A DNA stretch of 64,000 nucleotides from Anthopleura xanthogrammica (lineage: Eukaryota; Cnidaria; Anthozoa; Actiniaria; Actiniidae), in the NCBI GenBank assembly GCA_964019055.1, contig OZ025217.1, forward strand, positions 1,131,501-1,195,500, in the 5' to 3' direction. This document shows, in pieces, positions 13,701 to 24,623 of the stretch; position 1 is the first letter of the stretch, and each line of letters begins with the position of its first letter. Position numbers and translations under genes: made by a program. The notes below the pieces were generated by a model. It was given only the letters and a program-made list of their open reading frames with translations, did not search any database and was not told where the DNA came from.

Positions 13701-15703
13701 TTATTTCTCGATGTTTATTCGCTTTTTTAAGACCACAAACTATAATTATGTCAAAATATCCCCACCCGAAGAGAAGGAAAACAAACAAACGTCTCGGCTA
13801 TCGCTCGAAAGGTATCAGTGAAATTACGAAAGCTACGAACACTATTAAAAAAGTGCGTCTTTTGGAATTGGAATTTTTGGAGTTTAAATCCATTGTAATC
13901 GTTCACAAATTAAGTAAAATTTTTCAGTTAATTTCGTTTAAGTTTAATTGAACTTATTTTAAGCCGATTGATATTAAAATAATCTTATAATTTCCCACAA
14001 AAGTGTTAAACGTTTAATTATGTAATATTATGACTCAAAAAATTTAAATTCCATCTTGCTTGCTTTTTAGCGTCTGTTTTTTTTTTTTTGTACTCTAACT
14101 CATGAATCGATGTGGCTTTTTAGGGTATTAGATCGATTAGTTTTTCTTATTTTTAGCAGGTGGAATTTAAAAATTAATGTCAAAAAGTTTAGTTTCTGAA
14201 GATTATAAACTTCAATGTAATTTCAAATGATCATATTTCTGTAAAGTATATTATATATATTTGTTTTTGTTACAACTAAAGTAAGCGGTATTGATATGAT
14301 ACACGCTAGTTATTCGATGCTAAAATATGTTTTTTTGTGTTAGGTATCTTATCTTTGGCGAGAATAAAACCGCCTTAAGGAAGCTTGAGGCTAAACACAC
14401 AAAACAACTGCTAAAATCCACTCATGACGAAAATTAGCCATTTCAATTTACAATCATTTGTATCACAATTTTTATCTATTCAGAACTTTAGCAGAAAATT
14501 ATATTTCTCTTAGGGTACATTATGCTTTGTATAATATACCAATAAACATGTATAGCTTTAATGATGTCTTTAAAAATCATTAACAATTAATAAGTCTATT
14601 TTTTAACTCATTATATGAATTATTGTCGAGTTCATTTAGAGTCGAAATTGGAGTCACATTTTTACTCAGACGTCATTCAAATTTTCTCAACTTTTTAGCT
14701 GATATTTTCGTGTTTTCCAAGACTGAATAACTCTTATCAGGGATCTCTTTATCTATCTCTTTTTCCTTTATACTTATGTAAGAGCTAGATTTAAATATTA
14801 GTGTTTTAAATTGAAAATATCCGCCCAGAGGCATCTGGTTTATTCAGCACTAGAATGGGTTCTGAATAATACATTGACATGGCTTCTGAAAGGAATTTTT
14901 CGTAAAGCTATTAAAGGGCTTTCTCATATTAATGGCTTTTAAAAAGAATGTTTCGATAGCCTCTAAAGGGCTTACTTGATAAAATGTCTTAAACCCCCTA
15001 GTTTTTTCTTTAAATGTATTAAAGCCGCTAAGTTCCGACTTCAACATATAATTAGTTATTGAATGGCTTTAGCATTCAAAGGGGTTCCCTTAATTGGCAC
15101 TCGAATGGGCTACTTTTTGGAACAAAATCTGTTTGTTCAATAATTTCTTCAAAATAGAATTTTATTTGTATTTGACTGGTTTATCGAAGGATTAAGTTCT
15201 TATTTTAATTGACCATATTCTGTTATTTTCGATAGGTTTGGTTCCAAAACAGACGAGCGAAGTGGCGACGACAGGAGAAAATGGAGATGGCAAACCTACA
15301 GGACCTTCCTTCGCCTTCTCTATCCCGTAGTAGCGGAGGGTACGGGAGTCTCTCTTTCTCCGATATGTGGAAAGGTTCTCTCCCTTTCGCTTCAAGTGCA
15401 TATGGCTCCGCTCTCTACGCTGCGTCAGCAGCGGCAGGAAGTCCAGGACCGGCTCTCGGATATTTTGCCCCATACGGTCCTTCAGCACTAGCCGCTTATT
15501 CCTCGTATTTACCGGCCCAAATCGCTTGCCCGGTCGCACTTTCAGAAATGTCTCTCGCTATGAGCCCGAGTTCTACCTCAAGTTCAAGTCCCACAGACGA
15601 GAGATCTTCGAGTATCGCCACTCTACGATACAAAGCTAAAGAACACTTAGAAAATTTAGGAAGAGCTGAGGATCCCAAAGTTCCTTTAGAACTTGTAAAT
15701 TAG
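10767..15703 (+). CDS. Rx: retinal homeobox protein Rx (PRD-class transcription factor)
   Basis: Nuclear DNA-binding regulator of anterior neural and photoreceptor/sensory development. Exons are 10767-11139, 11267-11436 and 15236-15703; the splices (phase 1, then phase 0) restore a 336-aa frame. An octapeptide/eh1 motif HSIDAILG (residues 76-83) precedes an acidic stretch. The homeodomain (about 136-195) contains [20 protein letters not shown] and [15 protein letters not shown], with Gln at position 50. An OAR motif [18 protein letters not shown] (about 306-323) lies near the C-terminus. RRQEK after helix 3, together with octapeptide and OAR, is the Rx signature. Intron 2 splits homeodomain residues 46/47, a classic PRD-class site, and is 3.8 kb long. 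ATG 10767 is the first after an in-frame TAA; ATG 10899 (292 aa) is an equally reasonable start because an acceptor-like CCCACTTCCAG lies between them. An Arx or Alx identity is less likely. Confidence 0.93.
11437..15235. other. Rx intron 2
   Basis: A 3.8-kb AT-rich intron with GTAAGT donor and TTTTCGATAG acceptor. It holds a minus-strand open frame (12802-13032, listed separately). Between 14840 and 15110 short words such as TTAAAGGGCTT and AATGGCTTT recur loosely. No other feature is supported. Confidence 0.8.
12802..13032 (-). CDS. hypothetical coding fragment inside Rx intron 2
   Basis: An open frame antisense to Rx, closed by TGA at 12802 and bounded upstream by an in-frame stop. The first codon of this span is TTG; the first ATG gives only 59 residues starting [14 protein letters not shown]. 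Composition is balanced (two Cys in GCPGETC, an [16 protein letters not shown] end) and unlike the low-complexity frames around it, which suggests a real or decayed terminal exon. I do not recognise the family, and no partner exon or strong acceptor was identified. It may equally be chance. Confidence 0.22.
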   Translation of the reverse strand: MTQNYKKDETSAEIYRVMRFNRIARRVYAISENNTLIASQLFTSGDETVTVFQGCPGETCFKRFDSQGNRVITWYK

Positions 15704-16723
15704 AGATTTAGCGGAATAAGTTTTATTATGAAGATTGTATTGTAAAGTAGAAGGCACTCGTCTGGGAGTGATAGCTAAAAGAGGGAAGTATTGGTGTCTG
15801 GGAAACTGTGCGTTATTCTTGAATCACCACACACGTGCTAAGACACTTTACTGATAACTATATATTGATGTATATATGTTATCATCTTATCACTAACATC
15901 TTCTTAATGGAAGATGATAACCGTCTTATGCTTATTTAGTGTCATTTATGGCACTTATTTATTTGCTTCTCGTGTCACATGATATAATTCACCGTTTTTG
16001 TCTGATGGATTTGTACAAAATTTTAGCGATATTCGCATCGAAGCGAGCGCGCGATGAAATCCTATTTTCTAGCTTTCATATTTATTTTCCCTAACTGGAT
16101 ATGAAAGTTTAACAAGTCTTGGGTTAAATATTTGAAGTTGTAGGTTATTCAAAATCATAGATGTATGGTTTTCTTATTATTAATTTCATTCGTTCTTTCT
16201 TTCTTTCAACTCAAAATTTCAATGTCACAAATTCTTACTATCATATGTAAACACCATCACCATCATCATTATTATTGCTATCTCACCATCATCATTATAA
16301 AATATGTTTACAAACTTTTCAGAATTTTTTCTTGACAATTCAAGTATTTTCACTGCATGACTTGTGCTTTAAACGGAGTAATCATTTCGGCTGTAATTAA
16401 AGGGTAGCTAAAAACACGCAATGTACATATTTTGCTAAATTCTAAAGTTACGATGATCCACAACCTAATTAGTAAAGTTAATAAACATCATTTTATTGAA
16501 GAGTTGGAGTTAATAACGTCTTTAATGAGAATCTTTCTTTATCCCAAGCTATGATCTCAGATAACCGTTCTGTTTGGACTAATGAATGTTTTTAAGCTGT
16601 GAATGAAGGTGTTATATTATTATTGACACGCAGATTGGGTGCGTTAAGCCAAGTTACGATGATAGAATTTTTAATTTGATATTTTTTTCAAAATATTATC
16701 TTTTTTCCTTTCTTTTTAACTCA
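15704..16723. other. Rx 3' UTR and flank
   Basis: Directly follows the Rx stop. No further coding sequence is visible. CAT/ATT triplet runs lie near 16250-16300. AATAAA occurs near 16480, too far to assign confidently as the Rx poly(A) signal. Confidence 0.5.
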
Positions 16724-16860
16724 CTCTCTGTCTGTCTGTTTATTTGTCTGTCTGTCTGTTTGTCTGTACCTATTTCTTTCTGTCTGTCTGTCTGTCTTTC
16801 TATGATCTGTCTGTCTGTCTGTACGTATTTTTTCTCTCTGTCTGTCTGTCCGTCTATCTA

Positions 16861-16903
<43 letters not shown>

Positions 16904-16916
16904 TTCTGTCTTTGTC
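16724..16916. repeat. (TCTG)n microsatellite
   Basis: An interrupted tetranucleotide array, cleanest at 16860-16905. The Ser-Val-Cys-Leu frames read from it are artefacts. Confidence 0.95.
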
Positions 16917-16920
16917 TCTT

Positions 16921-17090
16921 AAGGCCTATTTACACGGTACAACTTTTGCTTACAACTGTCGCATGCAATCTGCTTACACCACGCTTACAACACAAATTGT
17001 GTCGTGTAAATCAACCCTACGACTTGCTACAACTGTTGTGTATGACAAGAAAAAGTTGTAGCAGGTTGTAGGGTTGATTTACACGACGTA
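16921..17090. mobile_element. MITE-like element with internal long hairpin
   Basis: The left end reads AAGGCCTATTTACACGGTAC, close to the terminus of the MITE at 26730. Inside, arms 17002-17034 and 17054-17086 are inverted copies with about three mismatches, sharing TCGTGTAAATCAACCCTAC and separated by a 19-nt loop. The far end does not match the outer left end, so the copy is rearranged or the two halves come from nested elements. It sits between two microsatellites. Confidence 0.6.
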
Positions 17091-17092
17091 AT

Positions 17093-17102
17093 TCTCTCTC
17101 TT

Positions 17103-17144
<42 letters not shown>
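17093..17144. repeat. (TC)n microsatellite
   Basis: A near-perfect dinucleotide run abutting the preceding inverted-repeat element. Confidence 0.93.
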
Positions 17145-17146
<2 letters not shown>

Positions 17147-17583
17147 TTTCTACGACATAAGCTTTCTTTCTTCCCTGTTTCCCTTAATGATTTCCACATT
17201 TTCATTGATTCTTTCTTATCTTTCCTTATCACAGAGGAGATTGCATTTTTCCCAACCCCGGTGGGGTAGAGTGACTCGTCTCTCCCCTGGGGGTAGGGTA
17301 ATGATCCCTTACCTCATAGTCTAACTGGGTGCGCATCATTGGGGCGTGTGCGCATGTTCTGCCCAAAGTAAAGAAAGGATTCTAGAGATATAACAAGTCA
17401 ACAATCACAGATTTCTCGGTTTGAGTTTAACTTTTCATTTTAATAAAATATTTTTGGTTCTTTTTTATGTTTGTTAGAGAATACGCATTGAACGATTCTC
17501 AAAGTCGAACAAACACGATGATATACAACTGTAAGCTAGGAAAGGATTGAATGCTTAGAGAGAGATTTTATACATATAAATAA

Positions 17584-17775
17584 TTAGTATTCGACATCGC
17601 CACCGCGAATCTGTTCAAAGCACGTTAGTTTATATTCCGCGTGCCGAAATTTCAGTTCATGTCTTAAAGCAATATTTGAAGCTCGCACAGACGTGCAACT
17701 TTGTTGCGCGCAATCTCTTGCATACTTTTTCTTTGCTTCTTCAAACTTTCCCTCAAACATGGAAGACAAATTCAT
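17584..17775 (-). CDS. hypothetical 63-aa protein between Rx and hbn
   Basis: An ATG-started, stop-terminated frame in the intergenic gap between the convergent Rx and hbn genes. The product starts MNLSSMFEGKFEEAKKKYAR, is rich in charged residues, has three Cys (CAQQSC and LTCF) and is predicted soluble and helical. Its GC content and codon mix look more like coding sequence than the AT-rich flanks. A TTAAATA box lies about 90 bases upstream on the minus strand. I recognise no family and see no splice sites. It could be a microprotein gene, a decayed exon or chance. Confidence 0.3.
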   Translation of the reverse strand: MNLSSMFEGKFEEAKKKYARDCAQQSCTSVRASNIALRHELKFRHAEYKLTCFEQIRGGDVEY

Positions 17776-18256
17776 TTATAGATTTCGAAAAGTATTTACA
17801 TAGGACAGGTATTTCATGCGACGCGCAAGGCACAGTCTGAATCTTGCGGGCAAAAAACTGCGCTATTTAACCATAATGCGATGCTAAGAACTTATTCCAC
17901 TTATTCACTCGCTTTAAATATATATGACCAAGTTTTAATCTTAGGTTATTTACAGATGAATATATGAATATTAATACTTAAATACCGTTGACATTTAAAT
18001 AGTGTATATATTTACAAATATCATTACGTTTATGAAGGTGAGAATGAATTATTCGAAGTTTATGACAATAGAAATGTACCTAAACTTTACAGAATTGAGC
18101 TATTATATTTAGGAACTGTTGCGCGAACTACTAAACCAGCTCTTGCGCACGAATGTTGAGTCATATTTGATACAAATCCATTCTTTTTTCATTGGTAATT
18201 TGTTTGTTTTCATTTAAGAATAAGATTCTACTACTGTTATTCAAATAGAAGATTTC

Positions 18257-21200
18257 TCATGATTCAGTCTTAATGTCTTCGTTAGGTGAAGACAACGACG
18301 CCGAGTGTTTTCTAGCTTTATGTCTCAAATCTTCTATACTAGTTTTCCTAACTTCTTGATGCAGTTCTGGGAATCCAGGGTGTGGCGGTGGAGTCTTCAT
18401 GTATGGAACCATCGGAGGCGAATGGAAGTAAGGATGTCGCATCAGAGTTGGCGAGTAAAACCCGGCTCCATTTGGTGACAGCGGTGACCCTCCAGGCAAT
18501 AACGGAGACATAGGACTAAAATGTGGACCAAAGGGACTAAATGGTGGAGGTGCTGCAGCATATGGAGAGACGAGGCTAAGTGCTGGTACATGAGGGCCCC
18601 ATCGTTCTAATAACCCGGCTGGTACTCCAGGAATTGATCCATGTAGTTGCTGCATTTCTTGCATCGATCTTTGGTACTCTGCGCTGGCTGGGTAGACGTA
18701 GTTTGGACTCTCGCGCCCTAGAGCTTTTTCCTTCTTACGCCATTTAGCTCGTCTGTTTTGAAACCAGACCTAAGAAAAATCAAAAGGATATATGATATTG
18801 AAAAAAATAATTCTAAAAATTCTAAACTATAGTTCCGAAATATTCCAACTGGAACAGTATAGACAATTTTTCTTCATGACTTCGACACAGGGTTCCCAAC
18901 TGAGAGAATGTGACTTTACAAACATGGTGTCAGCGGTGTAAAGTATTATGTTCGAGTTTCGTCAGCACCTAACTAATAAATGTGGCTTTTATCGTCAGTT
19001 ATGCACTGATTTTAACCAGATTCTGAGGTTTTTAATAAAAACACACTTTAATCTTTAATTCCCTTTAGTTTTTTGCTGTAATCTGGCTGGAGTTAATGGG
19101 CAGAGAAAGGTAGACCACACGAGATACTTATGTAACAGTATTAAATCTTGTGGTTAAAATCACTCGGATTATCCTAATACTAAGAACATAGACTAGAAAA
19201 TATCATTCAAGATGGTCTCGCTAACGAAGAAAGTGGTAATAAATCAAAAGAAACGAGAAAGCCAAGCGAGGTAATAAATAAATAATGCTGAGGATGATGA
19301 AAAGAAATGCGCGGCCATGTTGTTCAGTTTGATGCTAACAAACTTCGTCAAGACAATATTTTTTGACGTCCGTTTGTGTTCAACACATTATTAATGATTT
19401 ATAAGTAAAGTGAACTTTGATTGATCCAGGCGAGGTATCATTTCATAGTAACTTTATACCAATAATAACAACCCACTAGAGGGAGGCAATTAATCGCATT
19501 ATCTCGCCATAATGATATCAAAAGATTTAGACTTAATGCTGTTGTTCCAGAAGGTTGTTTATGTATACTTAGGGCTCGTGAATTAATTATAAATGTTATT
19601 ATGATTTGATCAAACTATTTATCAATTGATCTATCTAAAAAATATATTTGGAAATGGTAAGAGAAAGGATTGGAAGTCCTTGGGAATATTCAATCTTTTA
19701 TGCGATCAAAGTCCATGAGAAAACTTGAAAAATCTTTGATATCGACTTAGATATTGGACCACTGAAGTCTAGATAATGCGTCAGTATAGTCGAGCTCTGC
19801 ATTTTGAGTTTAGATTTCAAGTTTGGAAACGCAGGAAAAAAATTCTTTATTTTGAAAGAAACAACTAGTAGCTAAAACGAAATTTTAAGGTTCAAAGCGC
19901 CTCAAAACTGAATATTGAAGTCTATTACTAATCTCTCCAGAACAGCTAAACGGCTTGTAAATTATCAATTCTAAATAGTCCAAGTCTTTGTTTCTCGCAG
20001 TATTATTTTATAATTCTTACTAACACTTGACGAAATTAACTCTTCAATATAAGGAGATTAAGATCTGTCATCGCCTGTCGCTTGGAGGGTTCCATTATTG
20101 TAGTATTGATACGAAGATAAAAGAGCAGAAGAAGCCCTTTGATTGAACATGTGATAGACTAGATAATACTGGAACAATTGCGTATAAATTATATTCAAAA
20201 ACATACCAAAAAAATATGAATACAAGTATATTTTCACAAAACTGATACTCAAGTTCACTCCTAACTTAGTTACATCCAATTCAAAAACTAAAATAGCAAA
20301 ATGTGGCTTAAAATTATCGTAAAAATCTTTAAAAATTACCTAAAAGAAGAGTTTTAAAATGCAAAACAAATTAGTAGCTCCAGGCAACAATGAATATAAT
20401 TTTGTCCGTGTAGAATACGTTTTGAAAAGCCAAAGATAATTCAAGTTTTTTAGCGATATTGATATTTTCAACATTTTTACTAAACGAGCAATGAATGGTA
20501 GCTGGAAATAGGTCTAGATGTCCTCGGAAAGATAATATAAGTATTGAATCCTTACATCTCGTATCAAGGTGTTTTTCTATATATTAAATAGTAATTACAA
20601 TTTAGACTTAATTAACTCAATATTAATGAGTTATTGTTCGTAGATCAAAGGTTTCTCGTGTTCTCCACGCATCTTTTCGAGCAAACAAAACTGAATATGA
20701 AGAAACTAGCTATCATAATGTTAAATCAAAGCATCTTAGAGTCATAAAGAAAACATACATCTAGTACATCGTATTGGCTTAGCTATCTATGCCACCGATA
20801 ACACGTAAAATAGACAAGTTAAGTTTATTGTTTGAACGTGATTTTAATCTCATTGATAGAGTGAAAAAAAATGAATCCAATTCAAAACAGCCCAAGGGTT
20901 TATTTGCTTAGCTCCGCATGGGGCTAATGGCTCATGCAAATTACTCGAGTAACAGAACTTCAAAAACTGGTGGATTTTATCTTCCAACATGTTCTCCAGA
21001 CTTGTGTAATCTTTAACTGGTATTAAATTGTAATACAATCAATTGATATTCCATGTTGTAATAGTTTTCATCACGGAAGTCATCATCAAGTGTTCTTGTC
21101 TGTGACTGACTACTTTTTCCAAAGCTGAATCGCACGTACTTGGCTGAGAGTGCTACATCAGTAAGGTAGTTCGTGCTCAAGTTAAGGTCTAGTAATCCTA

Positions 21201-24200
21201 TCGACAACTCAATGTAGACATTCATTCATGTCTTTTCAAGCGTTTCTAAATGAATCAACAGTTGTGTATAAACTCTTGAGTGGATCTGTTCTCTAATCAC
21301 GAAAGTTTATTATCCCAACTTTATGCGCTCAGCTCAAAACTAAAATACCAAAAAAAAAAAGTTTTACCTCTTGAATCCGAATTTCAGTAATTTTTTGTAA
21401 TAGTTTTTTCCTAAGCATTAGATATTGTGTGTTGAGATTTTTAGTTGGAATTTCGTGTTCAAACAAGTTAGCTACCCGGTCCTTTGTGCGTAGTATAGCA
21501 ATATTGTATACCACATGAGTATAGCAAGTGCAGAAATATTGTATTCATCGTTTCATTTTCACATCTGTTTTTGTCTCTTCAAGACAAACCACTTGTCTCT
21601 CAGTCGAGATACATACAAACACACGAGCACGCGCTACCTTGCGCAATAATTCGCTGTACAAAGTCAAACCAGGTTCCTTAACTATTAGGCATCAGCAAAA
21701 TTCTAGTTCCCTCCAACTACTTCACTGTAATGCTTTGTCGGTTACAAAACTACGACTAGTTTTCCTTTTATTTTCTCTAGAAAAAATACTAACTGCAAAA
21801 GGCAATTCAGTTCTACCTCAAGCCCAACACACTTACCCCCCCCCCCCCCCCCAAAAAAAGTTTAAGATTTGATTTTGTTACTGGTTGATCATTTCACCAG
21901 CACCGGTGGAAAGCATTATCAAAAGCCTTGGGATTACAACCCTAACTTATCGTTATCCCAACACTGTATTAAGCTATCGAGTTACTGGTTTGTATCTTTC
22001 ATAGTCATAGCTAAGTGGCCAATTCCTGTCTCTCTCGTATGTCTAAAATGTCGAGCTACAAGAGTTTGGCGGCCATGACATCAAAAGGAATAAAAAATTT
22101 AATGAATGAATAACTGATTCTTGCTTTTCCATTTGGTTTGATTGACCTAAATTGACCTAATGTTTTTAATTCTAAATTGAATTATTTGTTGAAGCAAGTT
22201 TTATCAACACTGAATGATCATGTTAAGTAGAAAAAGCTAAGCTTTGCTGTTTGACGACCATACAGTCGTTTATCGCTAAAACCAACATTAAATATACTCT
22301 GACTTTATTGTTCTTTATATGTATTGTTACTAATTAAGACAAACTGACCTTCAATTTACACTTCTCTACAGCAATACAAACACCTAATTCTCAATTCATT
22401 CAATTTTGTATCGAATTGTAGTGTTTTCATTAGTCATTAGTGTTCATTAAAAACCGCTTGGCAACAAATACAACATGGTCACTTAAAACTGATAAAAGTG
22501 AACTTATCTCTTGATTTTTTCCACGCACTAATTTGTGTGGCTATTACCTCAATAAACTTCAAAATCGTTCCTTACTTTACCCCTCACACTGACATGTTTT
22601 AACAACCTTTTTTCTTTATTAAACATTTCCAGATTGTTTTTCTTTCTCGATGTGATTATTTTCTCTCTTTTATTCGTGTCTTTATTTCTCCCCTCGTTCT
22701 AATTTTTGAACCCAGTTTCATAGATACTAGTTAAAAAAATTTTTAAAGATGAACGAGCGACACAAGAACTAGATAAACGGACGGTACTATGCATCCGACA
22801 TCTACTAATAACGCAAAAAACAGTAACAATAGCAAAAAAGAACCAAAGTAAAGCGTACATAGTATGTCTCAACACTTTCGTTCAATTTGTGATCAAGACT
22901 TGCTTGTCATGTATTCGATCAAAAGTCCTGCTCCAAGCCGGTCCCATTTCTGCAAACGAAACGGACATGAAATATTTTGAGTAATTACTGGCTTGTAAAA
23001 CTAAAAATATCTTATTCTAAGGCAGTTTTGGAATCGGCATTGCTTTAGAATGCTACATTAACTGATGCTTTGCGTCATGAGTCTTAAGTTCAAAGATGGG
23101 CGAGTAAGGTGTAATTAGTTCTAAAGCACCGACCGAGTATCCCGACGGACCATATACCATGTTCACTGCGGACACCTTCATCGAGAGCAAAATTTTAAGA
23201 CATCTGTATTATCTTCAAGAAGAAATGAATTTATTACCGCATATATAGTTATAACTTGAATTTTTTTCTCGGCGAGAAGATTCGTTACCGCATAAAATAA
23301 AGAATACTGGATTTATTTTGATTAAGTATTACATTAGACTGACGAAAAATTTTAAGCTCTCAAAATGAACCACTTTTGCTTGAATTGTAGGATTATATAC
23401 TGGTCATGATCAGCCAAGTAAACATGGAAATGAACGCGGTGTTTTAACTCTCTTTACGTGGGTATAGTTTTCACAGCAGTCAAAGAGTGTTTAATTAGTA
23501 ATTAACGACCATTATAACCTACCGTTATCAGATCTATGCTGTTCAGAGCGAACTAACGGTATCAATATATAGTGTTATTGCTTCGGAGAACCGTATGTTG
23601 CAATCGATAATATTCTTGTACTAATTACTAGTAATTTGATGATCTAAGATAAAACAGTCTAGTTAACTCACCTGTACTCTTGCCTCGCTCAAGTCAAGTC
23701 TCAACGCCAATTCTTCTCGTGTAAAGACATCGGGGTACTGGGTTTTCTCGAACGCGCGTTCAAGTTGATGTAGTTGGTATGTGGTGAAGGTAGTTCTACT
23801 TCGCCTCATTTTGCGTCCCTTGATATCATCACTTGGACTTTCGTTGCTGTAAATCGCGTCTTTTTCGATCGGACAAGGAGCGTCCTCTTTAATTAACAAC
23901 AATTACGTTCTATCAAAATTATGATACGCTAATATAGGGACATGCAAAGAGTTAATGATGTCTTGAAGTTATTTCAATAGCACAAGATTTAATACCACAA
24001 GAAAACAACATCAAAAACACTAAAAAAAAAAGTCTAGGCTTTGGGGGAGTGCGATTTTAGGGCAAGAGAACTCCGTGCTCAGGAGCACAGTGTTTAGATA
24101 TATTTAGAAAGAAGGTCTTGTGATTTGTTACGGCTAGTGATTTCATGAGAGGAAAAGATCTACAGCATTTGAACACATGTATAAGTTTGTAGGTAACTTG

Positions 24201-24623
24201 GAATAAAAGAAAAACTTATACACCAAGAGTATTCCTGCTGTGTTTGCCATTAAGATAACCAATGTAAACTATACACTTACGTAGTTAATAGTACTTAAAT
24301 CTAATGAGATTAATCCTCGCAGTAGATACGAGCGAAATGAAATCAACAAAGTATTTAAAAGGTTATAAACTCGTACCATCCTCACTGGGCTCCTCTTCGA
24401 GTGACGCTGAGATTTGTTCGGCGTTCTGTGAGGCTCGGTGCTGGGGCTGTCGTCTCTCGGCACTACCAAGTATCATATCAATAGTGTAACCTTTACTGGA
24501 GGCTTGAATTAAAGCTGACTCTATGGAGTGACTACCGTGACTTTTCTTACTCTGTGTTTGAACCTCGTCCAAGGATCTTTCTTTCTCTCCTACACGATGA
24601 TACATTATAGTAGATCGATTCAT
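18257..24623 (-). CDS. hbn: homeobrain homeobox protein (PRD-class transcription factor)
   Basis: Nuclear transcription factor of the anterior nervous system. Exons in coding order are 24377-24623, 23672-23886 and 18257-18769; phase 1 and phase 0 splices give 324 aa. An eh1-like octapeptide YTIDMILG (46-53) suggests Groucho-type repression. The homeodomain (109-168) carries [20 protein letters not shown] and [19 protein letters not shown], then [20 protein letters not shown] with Gln50. [16 protein letters not shown] and the RK-KEK-GRE tail match homeobrain rather than Arx or Drgx. The C-terminal half is Pro-rich ([13 protein letters not shown]) and ends with an OAR-like motif [17 protein letters not shown] (297-313). 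The frame is open upstream of ATG 24623 only through a TTG, so this ATG is the start. Intron positions match those of Rx exactly. Confidence 0.91.
18770..23671. other. hbn intron 2
   Basis: A 4.9-kb AT-rich intron with donor CAG|GTGAGT and acceptor TTCTTAG on the minus strand. A poly(C) run of about 18 lies near 21836. A near-perfect palindrome, TAACTCA and TGAGTTA around ATATTAA, lies at 20613-20633. No other gene is supported. Confidence 0.75.

Noticed and set aside
16676..17071. Ser-Val-Cys-Leu-rich frames of over 100 codons
   Set aside because: They read through the (TCTG)n array and the inverted-repeat element.
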